A stretch of 40,015 nucleotides of DNA from Flavobacteriales bacterium UBA7690 (GCA_002482775.1 DLGQ01000011.1:27665-67679); one strand, 5' to 3'. Shown: positions 6,794-15,539, counted from the first letter of the stretch. A program made the numbers and translations. The notes: a model not told the origin generated them from the letters alone.

Positions 6794-9622
6794 ATGGCAA
6801 AGTGGACCAAACGTATCCTGCTCACGCTCGTCGTACTTGTCGTTCTCATTCTGGCAGCAGCCATCCTGATCCCCATCCTCTTCAAGGACAAGATCGAGGC
6901 TGCGGTGAAGAAGGAGGTGAACAACAGCATCAACGCCGTGGTGGATTGGGGTGAATGGGACATCACCATCCTGAAGAGCTTCCCGGACCTCACCGTGGAG
7001 ATCGAGAACGTGAAGGTGAGCAACGTTGCGCCCTTCGAAGGCATCGACCTGGCACGCATCGCCATGCTCACCGCCACGGTGGACATCAAGAGCGTCTTCG
7101 GCGACAAGATCGACATCAAACGCATCGGTTTGGTGAAGCCGCACATCCATGTGAAAGTGCTGGAAGATGGCCGTGCGAACTGGGATATCGCCAAAGCCGA
7201 TAGCACCATTGAGACAACTCCGGCGGATACGGCGAGCGCGTTCAACATCGGCTTGCGCGAATACTGGATCGAAGATGGATCGTTGATCTACGACGATGCC
7301 TCGCTCGGCTACTACATGGACCTGCTCGGCCTCGACCACAACGGCAGTGGCGACTTCACGCAGGACCTCTTCACGTTGAATACGACCACGCATGCGGATA
7401 CAGCGAACGTGGTGTTCGATGGCATCAAGTATTTGAAGAACGTGAAGGCCGACATCAAGGCCGATCTGGACATGGACATGCCCAACATGAAGTTCACCTT
7501 CAAGGAGAACGAGGCCACCATCAACCAACTCACGCTCGGTTTCGATGGTTGGTTGGCCATGCCCGGCGATGACATGGACATGGACATCACCTGGAACACG
7601 AAGAAGACCGACTTCGGTACGCTGCTTTCGCTTGTTCCTGCGGAGTTCGCATCGGACCTCACGGGCGTCCAGATGAGCGGCAAGGCCGGATTCAGCGGTT
7701 TCGTGAAGGGTATATACAATGACAATTCCATGCCGGCGTTCGGCCTCGACGTGGATGTGGACAAGGGCCGCTTCAAATACCCCGACCTGCCCAGCAGCGT
7801 GGAGGACATCTACGTGGACCTCAACATCAACTGTCCGCAAGGCAACGACATGGACAAGATGGTGGTGGACTTGAAACGCTTCGCCATGAAGATGGCCAAC
7901 AACCCCGTGGAAGCGCGGATGTACTTGACCACACCCATGAGCGACCCCAACGTGGACGCGGAGTTGAAAGCGAACCTGGACCTCGCCAGCGTGAAGACGG
8001 TGATCCCGATGAAGGAAGAACTGAAGGGCAACCTCACCGCCGATGTGCGCATGAAAGGCCGCATGAGCGATGTGGAGAAAGGCCAGTACGACAAGTTCAA
8101 GGCCGATGGCAAGTTGATCCTCCTTGGGATGAACTACGTGAGCGATTCGCTGCCGCCAGTCGGCATCAACAGCCTGTACTTCGACTTCAGCCCGCAATTC
8201 CTTTCGCTCACCAGCTTCGATGGCAGCGTGGGCAGCAGCAACATCCAAGCGAAAGGCCGCATGGACAACTACATCCAGTGGTGGTTGAAGGACAGCACGC
8301 TCACCGGCAGCTTCGACATGACCGCCAATAAGTTCGACCTGAACGAACTGATGGGGCCATCTGCTCCGGAAGACACCGCCGCAACAAGTGCAGACACCAC
8401 CTCGCTCACCGTGATCGAAGTACCTGGCAACATCGACTTCCGCATGAGCATGGCGGTGAAGGAGGTGATCTACGACAACCTCAACCTGGCCAACGTGCGC
8501 GGCGGAATGCACATCCATGACAAGCGTGTGGACCTGAAGGATGTCTTCTTCAACCTCTTCGGCGGAAGCATCACCATGGCTGGCGGTTACGACACGAAGA
8601 GCATGGCCAAACCCGCGATCGACCTTACCTACGACGTGAAGGAGCTCGACATCGAAGAGACGGTGAAGTACATGGAGACCGTGCAGAAGATGGCGCCCAT
8701 CGCCAAGACCTGCAAAGGCAAGTTCAGCACGAACCTCACCATGAATGCGGTCCTGGATCAGCACATGCAGCCCGATCTGAACACGATGACCGGTCGCGGA
8801 ACGTTGCGCACCAAGAGCGTTCGTATCGATGGGTTCCAGCCGCTGGTGGACATCGCCAAAGCGTTGAAGATCCAAGAGCTCCAGAACACGACGTTGCAGG
8901 ATGTGGTGTTCAACTACAAGTTCGAAGAGGGCAAGATGATCACCGAGCCGTTCAACGTCAACATCGGTCGCATCAAGTCCAACGTGGGTGGCAGCACGGC
9001 CTTCGCTGACCAAGCCATTGACTACGATATGAAAGCGAAGATCCCGAGCGACATGTTCGGAGCTGGCGCTGCGACGGCGGTCGCTGGGTTGTTGGGCAAG
9101 GCGAACAGCGCCATCGGGGCTAACTTCCAAGTGCCTGCCGAGTTGGACCTAACCGCGAAGATCACGGGTACCATTGACAAGCCGATCGTGAAGCCGGTCT
9201 TTGCCGGTGGCGGCAGCAACGTGAAGGAAGTGATCAAAGAAGAGATCAAGCAGGAGCTGAACAACCAGATCGACAAGGCTAAGGAAGATGCAGTAGCCAA
9301 GGCACGTGAAGAAGCTGCCCGCCTTGTTGCCGAAGCCCAGAAGCAAGCGGATAGAGCCAAGGCCGAAGCCCGCGCCGCCGCAGCACGCATCAAGGGTGAA
9401 GCCTACAAAGCCGCCGATGATGCCGTTGCGAAAGTGACGAACCCATTGGCCAAGGTCGGTGCGCAACTAGCTGCGAAGAAGGCTAAGGAGGAGGCCGACA
9501 AGAAAGAACAACAGGCCGTTGCCGAAGCCGACAAAAGGGCCGATGGTCTGGTCGAAGCTGCCCGCAAGAAGGGCGACGACCTGATCGCAAAAGCCGAAGC
9601 GACGAACACCACGGTCAAATAG
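6794..9622 (+). CDS. AsmA-family envelope protein with long C-terminal coiled coil
   Basis: This 942-aa protein has one N-terminal membrane anchor (about 6-30), then an AsmA-type N-terminal domain containing the repeated layout LTVEIENVKVSN, FEGIDLARI and DIKRIGLVKPHIHVKV, a long stretch likely to form beta-strand repeats, and an AsmA C-terminal-like region (about 640-810). The final 120 residues are almost all Ala, Lys, Glu, Arg and Asp in heptad-like order and should form a helical coiled coil. AsmA/TamB/YhdP-like proteins are thought to bridge inner and outer membranes and carry phospholipid; that role here is inferred. The ATG 2 bp after the aroC stop is chosen because the anchor follows at once; the frame is open farther upstream inside aroC. 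The Ala/Lys/Glu tail is not part of the usual family and may bind a partner. Confidence 0.85.
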   Translation: MAKWTKRILLTLVVLVVLILAAAILIPILFKDKIEAAVKKEVNNSINAVVDWGEWDITILKSFPDLTVEIENVKVSNVAPFEGIDLARIAMLTATVDIKSVFGDKIDIKRIGLVKPHIHVKVLEDGRANWDIAKADSTIETTPADTASAFNIGLREYWIEDGSLIYDDASLGYYMDLLGLDHNGSGDFTQDLFTLNTTTHADTANVVFDGIKYLKNVKADIKADLDMDMPNMKFTFKENEATINQLTLGFDGWLAMPGDDMDMDITWNTKKTDFGTLLSLVPAEFASDLTGVQMSGKAGFSGFVKGIYNDNSMPAFGLDVDVDKGRFKYPDLPSSVEDIYVDLNINCPQGNDMDKMVVDLKRFAMKMANNPVEARMYLTTPMSDPNVDAELKANLDLASVKTVIPMKEELKGNLTADVRMKGRMSDVEKGQYDKFKADGKLILLGMNYVSDSLPPVGINSLYFDFSPQFLSLTSFDGSVGSSNIQAKGRMDNYIQWWLKDSTLTGSFDMTANKFDLNELMGPSAPEDTAATSADTTSLTVIEVPGNIDFRMSMAVKEVIYDNLNLANVRGGMHIHDKRVDLKDVFFNLFGGSITMAGGYDTKSMAKPAIDLTYDVKELDIEETVKYMETVQKMAPIAKTCKGKFSTNLTMNAVLDQHMQPDLNTMTGRGTLRTKSVRIDGFQPLVDIAKALKIQELQNTTLQDVVFNYKFEEGKMITEPFNVNIGRIKSNVGGSTAFADQAIDYDMKAKIPSDMFGAGAATAVAGLLGKANSAIGANFQVPAELDLTAKITGTIDKPIVKPVFAGGGSNVKEVIKEEIKQELNNQIDKAKEDAVAKAREEAARLVAEAQKQADRAKAEARAAAARIKGEAYKAADDAVAKVTNPLAKVGAQLAAKKAKEEADKKEQQAVAEADKRADGLVEAARKKGDDLIAKAEATNTTVK

Positions 9623-9654
9623 TGAGCGTGCCGATCAGATGACCGAGATACGAA

Positions 9655-9690
9655 GATCCCGTAGCGTCGACTGTCATGGTCGACCCGAAC
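9655..9690. repeat. Degenerate copy of the hutI palindromic element
   Basis: This sequence contains GATCCCGTAGCGTCGAC, then a short loop and GGTCGACCC. The core GTAGCGTCGAC (11 bp) and the GGTCGACCC half are shared with the element inside hutI and have the same orientation relative to the plus strand. The right arm has drifted. It lies in the 76-bp gap between the AsmA-like and PorE-like genes, so it would be in the leader of the latter if the two are co-transcribed. Confidence 0.6.
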
Positions 9691-9698
9691 GTACCGAG

Positions 9699-11774
9699 AT
9701 GGAAATGAGAAGTCTGGTCAGGCGATCGTGTATGGCGTTCGTTATGTTGTTGGCGATCGCGAACGCGACAGCCCAAGACGAGGAGCCCACCGATGATCCG
9801 TGCGGTAAGCCAAGCGACAAGAAGATCGTGAAGCTGTTGGAAGAAGCCGGAAAAGCGAAGGATCCGGTAGAGCGCCACCAGAAGTTGAAGGCGTCGTTGG
9901 AGTTGGATGGTGAATGCGCGGAATGCCTATTCCAGTTGGGTGTTTCGGCCTACCGCATCGGTAAAGAGGGCGGCAAAGGTTATGGGCCGTCGATCAAGTA
10001 TTTCGAGCAGTTGCAGGCGAAGTGTCCCAACTACCACAGCGACGTGGCGTACCACTTGGGCATCATGCACTATGCGCAGGATGAGTTCGCAGAAGCTGCC
10101 AAGTCCTTCGAAGCGTTCCGCAAATTCCCGAGCGACGATGCCACGCGCATGAGCAAGGACTTCGACAAGAAGTACACGGATGTGGAAGCCGTGATGCCCG
10201 AGCTCCAGTTCTACGTGGACTTCTACAAGAACACCGCGCCGCTGAACCCGCAGCTCGTACGTAATGTGAGCACCGCAGCCAAGGAATACTTGCCGATGCT
10301 CTCGCCGGACAACGAGTTGATGTTCTTCACCCGGGTAAGCCAAGTGAAGGCGAAAGGTGATATCGTCTCACGGGAAGTGGAGGAACTCACGGAAGCACGC
10401 CGCAGCGATATGAAGGCCGACTTCAACACGGGCCGTGCGTTGCCGGATCCGTTCAACGTAGGGGACAACTACGGTGGATTGACCATCAGCGTGAACAACC
10501 AGGAGATGTTCGTGACGGTATGTGCAGCCCCTGATGCGAACGGATACCGGAACTGCGACATTTTCCGATCGCATTACGAAACGAAGTTCGATCTGGACCG
10601 AGGTGGGCAGACCTTTGAATGGGCGGGCTTGGACAACCTGGGGCCGAACATCAATACACCGGACGGATGGGAGAGCCAACCCACGTTGAGCGCCGACGGT
10701 AATACGCTCTACTTCGCCACGATCCGCCCGAATACCGACGGCATCGACATCTTCGAAAGCAAGCGCACTGGCAATGACCAGTGGTCTCCCGCCCGACCGG
10801 TGAAAGGCATCAACACGGATGGCGACGAGAAGGCGCCCTTCATGCATAGCGACAGCCGCACGCTCTACTTCGCCGCTAAACCACCGAACGACGAGAGCGG
10901 TCGTGTTGATGAAACGCGTGGCCACAAAGGCATCGGCGGCTACGACATCTTCTTCAGCAAGATGAACGACGATGGCTCGTGGTCCAAGCCGAAGAACATC
11001 GGGCACCCGTTGAACACAGACCAGGATGAACACGGCTTGGTCGTGAGCGCCGACGGACACACCGCCTATTTCGCCAGCGGCCGTTTCCAAGGTGCCGGTG
11101 ACTTGGACATCTTCGGATTCGAACTGCCCAAGGAAGCGCGTCCGGATGACATCCTGCTCGTGAAGGGTGAAGTCCGCAACGAGAAGGGTGAACTGGTGAA
11201 GGATGCCACGGTGGAGATCGAATACATGGACACGCGCAAAGTGGAAGTGATCCGTGTGGATAGCGTGAGCGGCCGTTATGCCACCGTTGTGAAGTTGAAG
11301 CCGGGCAGCGATGTGATCATGACCGTGAAGAAGAAGGACCACGTTTTCGACAGCCGCAGTTTTTCCGCAGAGGATACCGTACGCGCCGGTGTGGCGAAGG
11401 TGGATATGCAGGTGCAGAAGATCGAGGTGGGCAAGAGCTACCGCGTCAATGACATCAAGTACCCCACGAACTCAGCGGACATCACCAAGTCATCGGAGTA
11501 CATCCTGGACGAGCTCATCGGCTTCCTGAAAGAGAACCCGACAGTGAAGATCCGGATCGAAGGCCACACGGACAGCCGTGGTGGTGCTGCCGAGAACAAG
11601 CTGCTTAGCGAGAACCGGGCGATCACAGTAAGCAACTATTTGCAGTCGCACGGAGTGGCGGCCAACCGCTTGACCCACCAAGGGTACGGACCGGAAAAGC
11701 CGTTGGCCACGAACGATACGGAAGAAGGCCGTGCGAAGAACCGGCGCACCGAGTTCGTCATCGTCTCTCGCTGA
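9699..11774 (+). CDS. PorE-like outer-membrane-associated protein: TPR, WD40-like propeller, regulatory-like domain, OmpA C-terminus
   Basis: The 691-aa product has a signal peptide (1-26, ending ANATAQ), TPR-like helices (about 40-150), a WD40-like PD40 propeller (about 205-460) with repeats such as QPTLSADGNTLYFAT and GLVVSADGHTAYFAS, a carboxypeptidase-regulatory-like beta domain (about 480-560) and an OmpA C-terminal peptidoglycan-binding domain (about 575-691). The last contains RIEGHTDSRG and the Asp and Arg residues that bind diaminopimelate. This domain order is that of PorE, the protein thought to tether the T9SS to peptidoglycan, although Bacteroidota often encode several paralogues with this plan. 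The frame extends back to 9639, but that would add the palindrome-derived stretch before the signal peptide, so ATG 9699 (or 9705) is preferred. It is convergent with terC. Confidence 0.86.
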   Translation: MEMRSLVRRSCMAFVMLLAIANATAQDEEPTDDPCGKPSDKKIVKLLEEAGKAKDPVERHQKLKASLELDGECAECLFQLGVSAYRIGKEGGKGYGPSIKYFEQLQAKCPNYHSDVAYHLGIMHYAQDEFAEAAKSFEAFRKFPSDDATRMSKDFDKKYTDVEAVMPELQFYVDFYKNTAPLNPQLVRNVSTAAKEYLPMLSPDNELMFFTRVSQVKAKGDIVSREVEELTEARRSDMKADFNTGRALPDPFNVGDNYGGLTISVNNQEMFVTVCAAPDANGYRNCDIFRSHYETKFDLDRGGQTFEWAGLDNLGPNINTPDGWESQPTLSADGNTLYFATIRPNTDGIDIFESKRTGNDQWSPARPVKGINTDGDEKAPFMHSDSRTLYFAAKPPNDESGRVDETRGHKGIGGYDIFFSKMNDDGSWSKPKNIGHPLNTDQDEHGLVVSADGHTAYFASGRFQGAGDLDIFGFELPKEARPDDILLVKGEVRNEKGELVKDATVEIEYMDTRKVEVIRVDSVSGRYATVVKLKPGSDVIMTVKKKDHVFDSRSFSAEDTVRAGVAKVDMQVQKIEVGKSYRVNDIKYPTNSADITKSSEYILDELIGFLKENPTVKIRIEGHTDSRGGAAENKLLSENRAITVSNYLQSHGVAANRLTHQGYGPEKPLATNDTEEGRAKNRRTEFVIVSR

Positions 11775-11857
11775 TCGTGATCTGGCCGGGCGGTGTGCTT
11801 AGGACAACGCTTTGTTCCATGCCCCTGTAATGTTCCCGGGGAGAGAGGCGCATTTCC

Positions 11858-12631
11858 TCAGTCGAGGTGGATGTCCTCGTCGCGCTTCTGCATAAGCTTG
11901 CTTTCGTTCACATGCATGCGCAGGTTGAGGAATTCCACCAGCACGCTGAAGCCCATGGCGAAGTAAATGAACGCTTTGTTCACGTGTTCGCCGAAGCCTT
12001 CCATGATCAACGCTGCGCCGATCATCACCAAGAAGGAGAGCGCCAACACCTTCACCGTACCGTGTTTGTTCACGAAGTCAGCGATCGGGGCACTGGCGAA
12101 GAGCATCAGTAGCACGGCGAAGATCACGGCGAGCGACATGATGAGCAATTGGTTGCTCATGCCCACGGCGGTGATCACACTATCCAAGCTGAAGACGATG
12201 TCGATCACGATGATCTGGAGGATCACGCTCATCATGCTGGAGGCTTTGCGGTGTGGGCCTTCCTTTTCGCGCTTGTGTTCCACCTTGGCATGGATCTCCA
12301 CGGTGGCTTTCCAGATCAGGAACAGACCACCGATGATCAGCACCAGATCACGGCCGGTGACGCCGTGATCCCCGAAGTGGAAGAAGGCCGTTTGCAGGCC
12401 CATGATGAAGCTGATGCTGAAGAGCAACGCCAAGCGGGTGATCATGGCCAATGCCAGACCCATCCGCTGCGCTTTCCGTTGGCGCTCTTTGCCCTCCAGC
12501 TCACCGCTGAGGATGCTGATCACGATGATATTATCGATGCCGAGCACGATCTCCAGTGCGGTGAGCGTGAGCAACGCGATGATCCCTTCGCTGGTAAGCA
12601 GGACGTGGGGATCCAGTGTAGAAAAGTCCAT
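11858..12631 (-). CDS. TerC-family integral membrane protein
   Basis: The 257-aa product has about seven membrane helices and the two acidic intramembrane signatures of the TerC family: ALEIVLGIDNIIVISIL near the N-terminus and IDIVFSLDSVITAVGM in the middle. Members of this family have been tied to tellurite resistance and, in better studied cases, to export of manganese used to metallate secreted enzymes. Length and motifs resemble the YgdQ/YoaE type rather than long CBS-containing forms. A His/Lys/Glu-rich loop (HAKVEHKREKEGPHRK, about residues 113-128) faces one side. It lies just downstream of a glycosyltransferase gene on the same strand (27 bp), with a likely promoter overlapping that gene's stop codon. 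Metal specificity cannot be told from the sequence. Confidence 0.9.
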   Translation of the reverse strand: MDFSTLDPHVLLTSEGIIALLTLTALEIVLGIDNIIVISILSGELEGKERQRKAQRMGLALAMITRLALLFSISFIMGLQTAFFHFGDHGVTGRDLVLIIGGLFLIWKATVEIHAKVEHKREKEGPHRKASSMMSVILQIIVIDIVFSLDSVITAVGMSNQLLIMSLAVIFAVLLMLFASAPIADFVNKHGTVKVLALSFLVMIGAALIMEGFGEHVNKAFIYFAMGFSVLVEFLNLRMHVNESKLMQKRDEDIHLD

Positions 12632-12653
12632 GAAGTAGGTGAGGGTTCCGGCG

Positions 12654-12661
12654 CGAAGCTA
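12654..12661 (-). promoter_or_regulatory. Possible -7 box for the TerC gene
   Basis: The minus strand reads TAGCTTCG, matching the variant TAnnTTCG seen before several genes here. Its TAG is also the stop codon of the upstream glycosyltransferase gene. It lies 23 bp before the terC start. No -33 TTG is seen, so support is weak. Confidence 0.3.
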
Positions 12662-14233
12662 ATTCGTCCGGGGCGACGTTCCGGGAATGGCCGGTCCACG
12701 GGCCTTTGCTACCAGGATGGTCTCGTTGCGGTTCACGGGATTGAGCCAAAAGACCAAGCGGTCCAGGGCTCCGGGTTCGGCGCGCGCAACGGGTTCCAAG
12801 GGCCCCATTCCGGCGGTCACCCTTCCGATGCGGCTTGCGAGGTCCTCTTCACCCACGAAGATCACCACGTTCGGGCGGTGGCTGTCCGGGAAAGCTGCCA
12901 GTCGTGCGGCCAGGTCGGCTGTTGGATCCGTCCATGGCTCCACGCTGATGCCCCAGTGCTTGCTGTAGAATAGCGGAGGCATCGGGGCGGTCTGTTTAAA
13001 ACTGTCCTCGATCACGATGCCGCGGACATCCGGAACGTCCTGGAGCGCCACCATGGCTTCCACCCGGCTGCGTTTGCTGTAGCTGAAGCACAACACTACA
13101 AGGACCACGATATTGATGGTCCATGTGAAGAGCATCAGGCCTTTCCACAGGCGAGCGCGGCTATTCCACCAGGTGCTCGTGGTGCGCCATTGCTCCCAAG
13201 AGACGTATCCGATCACGAAGAAAAGTGGCACGATGGGCAGCAGGAAGCGCTCCTGTTTGTTGGGGAAATAGGAGTGGATGGCCAGGAAGAGCAGCACCGG
13301 CAGCCAGATCAGCAGGGGAGAAGTGCGGCGGAAGAAGCCGAAGAACACAGCTACGCTGAAGAGCGGGATGAAGATGCCGAGCAACAACAGCAGGTAGTTG
13401 TACCACGGTTGATCGAAGTACGTGGTGGTGTTGGCCATGTTGTACAGCACGTATTCGGTGATCTCCGCAAAGGGCCTTCCCCACAAGAACAGGTCAATGC
13501 CGGATTGGATCAACACGAGCGGAAGCGCCACGCCGAACCCGTAGAAGACCGCGTTCAACCACCTGCGCTGGAACAACAGAGCCAGCCCTGGTCCGGCGGC
13601 GAAGAAGAGCGTCTGGAACCGCACATTGATCGCCAAGCCGATGAAGATCCCTGCTAAGAGCGCATCGTTGCGCGAGGGCCCTTCGCCATTCTTCACCAGT
13701 CGCCACGCGCCCAGCATTAGGAACGGGATGCATGCCGTTTCCACCAGGTTGCGCACGCTGAGGAAGGGCATGAAGTAGAACAGCGCCAAGAACAGGCCGG
13801 TGCGCCAGGCGATCTCCGCAGAGGATAGCCGCAGCGCGATGCGGTAACCTACCCGCACCACGATCAGGCTCCACAACGCGTGCAATAGCCGCACCACCAC
13901 CATCAGCACCTTGGGATCGCTGATGCCGATCGCCTTCAACACCACGAACAGCAGGTAGTGCAGGCCCACATAGAAGAAGCTGTGACCGGTCGGGCGCGGA
14001 TCAGGCCCTTGGTTCCACGGCAGCCAGTTATTATAATCGAAGCCATCGGCCCAGCTGCCGGCCGCCTCGATCACCAGGAAATGGTCGTCGTGGGCGAAGT
14101 ATCCTTGGCTGAAGAACGCCGCCACCAACCGGGGCACCAAGGCGATCACCGTGAGCACGAACAGTGGTCGGGCTTCCGGGCGATCGAAGAGTTTGAACAA
14201 AGAACCTGCGCTCACACCGCGAAGATGCACCAA
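12659..14233 (-). CDS. Polytopic glycosyltransferase (GT22/GT39-like mannosyltransferase type)
   Basis: This 524-aa membrane protein has about ten to twelve hydrophobic helices. The first external loop after helix 1 carries an acidic pair (FAHDDHF, about residues 46-52) and an aromatic-rich stretch (GFDYNNWLPWNQGPDPRPTG), the layout of GT-C enzymes such as Alg9/PIG-B mannosyltransferases and ArnT/GT39 proteins that take sugars from a polyprenyl-phosphate donor. Further hallmarks are a conserved FPNKQERFLLPIVPLFF stretch (about residues 325-341), close to the HKEERFL-type motif of GT22 enzymes, and a soluble C-terminal part (about 420-524). It probably adds a sugar on the outer face of the inner membrane; acceptor and donor are not known. 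It is divergent from rimK with a 33-bp gap, so the two control regions must overlap. No other glycan genes are nearby. Confidence 0.75.
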   Translation of the reverse strand: MVHLRGVSAGSLFKLFDRPEARPLFVLTVIALVPRLVAAFFSQGYFAHDDHFLVIEAAGSWADGFDYNNWLPWNQGPDPRPTGHSFFYVGLHYLLFVVLKAIGISDPKVLMVVVRLLHALWSLIVVRVGYRIALRLSSAEIAWRTGLFLALFYFMPFLSVRNLVETACIPFLMLGAWRLVKNGEGPSRNDALLAGIFIGLAINVRFQTLFFAAGPGLALLFQRRWLNAVFYGFGVALPLVLIQSGIDLFLWGRPFAEITEYVLYNMANTTTYFDQPWYNYLLLLLGIFIPLFSVAVFFGFFRRTSPLLIWLPVLLFLAIHSYFPNKQERFLLPIVPLFFVIGYVSWEQWRTTSTWWNSRARLWKGLMLFTWTINIVVLVVLCFSYSKRSRVEAMVALQDVPDVRGIVIEDSFKQTAPMPPLFYSKHWGISVEPWTDPTADLAARLAAFPDSHRPNVVIFVGEEDLASRIGRVTAGMGPLEPVARAEPGALDRLVFWLNPVNRNETILVAKARGPAIPGTSPRTN

Positions 14234-14241
14234 CGGCCTCC

Positions 14242-14249
14242 TACTTTTG
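14242..14249 (+). promoter_or_regulatory. Probable -7 box for rimK
   Basis: TACTTTTG is an exact TAnnTTTG match, 17 bp before the rimK ATG and identical to the aroC box. No TTG is found at the usual -33 distance. The expected leader is only about a dozen bases. The box lies in the 33-bp gap shared with the divergent glycosyltransferase gene. Confidence 0.45.
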
Positions 14250-14266
14250 CACCACTTCCGTTCCCC

Positions 14267-15139
14267 ATGAACATCGTAGTCCTCTCGCGGGACACCAAAT
14301 TGTACTCCACCAAGCGGTTGGTGGAGGCCATCGAGTCACGTGGCCATAACGCACGCGTGGTCAACCACGTCAAGTGCGACATCCTCATCGAGAAGAGGAA
14401 CCCGCAGATCCTCTATAACGGGCAGCCTTTGGTGGATGTGGACGCGGTGATCCCGCGGATCGGAGCGAGCGTCACTTTTTACGGTACGGCCGTGGTGCGC
14501 CAGTTCGAGATGATGAAGGTGTTCTCCACCACGGAGAGCCAGGCCTTGGTGCGCAGCCGCGATAAACTGCGCAGCATGCAGATCCTCACCCGCAGCGGCG
14601 TGGGTATCCCGAAGACCGTGTTCACCAACTACAGCAAGGACGTCGGCAGCATCGTGGATAGCGTGGGTGGTGCGCCATGCATCATCAAATTGCTGGAAGG
14701 CACGCAGGGCTTGGGTGTCGTGTTAGCGGATACGAAAAAGGCCGCCGTTGCCGTCTGCGAAGCGTTCAACAGTTTGAAGGCCCGGGTCATCGTTCAAGAA
14801 TTCATCCAAGAGAGCCGTGGCATCGACGTGCGCGCTTTCGTGGTGGATGGCCGGATCGTGGGCGCCATGAAACGGACCGGCAAGGAAGGGGAGTTCCGGA
14901 GCAACCTGCATCGCGGCGGCAAAGCCTCGTTGATCGAACTCACGCACGAGGAGGAGGTCACGGCGATCAAAGCAGCCAAGGCATTGGGCCTGCACGTGGC
15001 CGGTGTGGACATGCTCCAGAGCGATCGTGGCCCGCTGGTGATCGAGGTGAACAGTTCACCGGGCTTGGAAGGCATCGAAGGCGCCACCGGCCACGACATC
15101 GCTGGGGAGATCGTGAAGTTCATCGAGCGGAACGTGTGA
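14267..15139 (+). CDS. rimK: RimK-family ATP-grasp amino-acid ligase (ribosomal protein S6 glutamate ligase type)
   Basis: The 290-aa product matches E. coli RimK (300 aa), which adds glutamate residues to the C-terminus of ribosomal protein S6. Landmarks: N-terminal MNIVVLSRDTKLYST, VIPRIGASVTFYG, the ATP-grasp lysine segment CIIKLLEGTQGLGV (about 141-154), EFIQESRGIDVRAFVV with the hinge and adenine region, GEFRSNLHRGG, and the metal-binding end VIEVNSSPGLEGIE. The start is the first ATG after a TACTTTTG box; the frame is open upstream but that part has no family similarity. Substrate is inferred from the family, since some RimK paralogues act on other acceptors. A RimB-like protease is encoded 3.6 kb away. 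It is convergent with the barstar-like gene (15 bp). Confidence 0.9.
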   Translation: MNIVVLSRDTKLYSTKRLVEAIESRGHNARVVNHVKCDILIEKRNPQILYNGQPLVDVDAVIPRIGASVTFYGTAVVRQFEMMKVFSTTESQALVRSRDKLRSMQILTRSGVGIPKTVFTNYSKDVGSIVDSVGGAPCIIKLLEGTQGLGVVLADTKKAAVAVCEAFNSLKARVIVQEFIQESRGIDVRAFVVDGRIVGAMKRTGKEGEFRSNLHRGGKASLIELTHEEEVTAIKAAKALGLHVAGVDMLQSDRGPLVIEVNSSPGLEGIEGATGHDIAGEIVKFIERNV

Positions 15140-15141
15140 TC

Positions 15142-15163
15142 TTCAGCTGATCCATCAGTTGAA
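15142..15163. terminator. Inverted repeat between convergent rimK and barstar-like genes
   Basis: TTCAGCTGAT, a 2-bp spacer, then ATCAGTTGAA form a 10-bp stem with one mismatch. It spans the stop codon of the barstar-like gene and lies just after the rimK stop, where a two-way terminator would be expected. There is no clear T-run on either side, so the call is tentative. Confidence 0.35.
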
Positions 15164-15454
15164 ATAGGATAGTGCGATCAGCGGGTCGCCTCCTTCCGAT
15201 GTTGCCCGCCAGTTGAGGAATGCACTGCTATCCACTAGAGCTGAGAACAATTGAGGCATTTGCTTCCGGAAGATCCTGACATTCTCAATATGGATCAAGA
15301 TCATGCAGTGAGCGAGGCATTGATCACTCATCCAGTCATTCCAAGCGTTCATATTCCGACCGTAGTAGTGCGGGAATCCGAATGTGGACGCGAAATGATC
15401 ATGGAAAGCATCCTCGGTCGTCAGAGCCTTTCCGTCGATGATGAAGGACTTCAT
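15155..15454 (-). CDS. Barstar-family (ribonuclease inhibitor-like) protein
   Basis: The 99-aa product begins MKSFIIDGKALTTEDAFHDH, followed by FGFPHYYGRNMNAWNDWMSD. This is the characteristic first half of barstar-family proteins (beta strand, F-x-x-x-F, FG-x-P-x-YYGRN-x-x-A-W-x-D). Barstar binds and blocks the secreted RNase barnase, and relatives act as immunity proteins against toxins of that fold. No barnase-like or polymorphic toxin gene is seen in the window, so this is an orphan inhibitor that may guard against a toxin encoded elsewhere or made by neighbours. The start at 15454 is chosen to match the family; the frame runs back to 15490. Base composition looks less GC-rich than neighbouring genes, which fits transfer but is only an impression. 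Confidence 0.82.
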   Translation of the reverse strand: MKSFIIDGKALTTEDAFHDHFASTFGFPHYYGRNMNAWNDWMSDQCLAHCMILIHIENVRIFRKQMPQLFSALVDSSAFLNWRATSEGGDPLIALSYFN

Positions 15455-15539
15455 TTCGGTCACTAGCCAGTCTAGATCGGCAGGTTGCACGAATTATAAA
15501 CACGAGTGTGAGCCAGACTAGTTGAACCGGTGAATTTCC

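Noticed and set aside
6770..9130. A 786-codon open frame on the minus strand opposite the AsmA-like gene
   Set aside because: Composition (His, Val, Gln heavy) is that of a reverse-frame shadow in GC-rich DNA. The plus-strand protein has a clear anchor and family pattern.
11775..11857. Possible terminator between the convergent PorE-like and terC genes
   Set aside because: Only a 4-bp CCCC/GGGG pairing is seen and there is no T-run; too weak to list.
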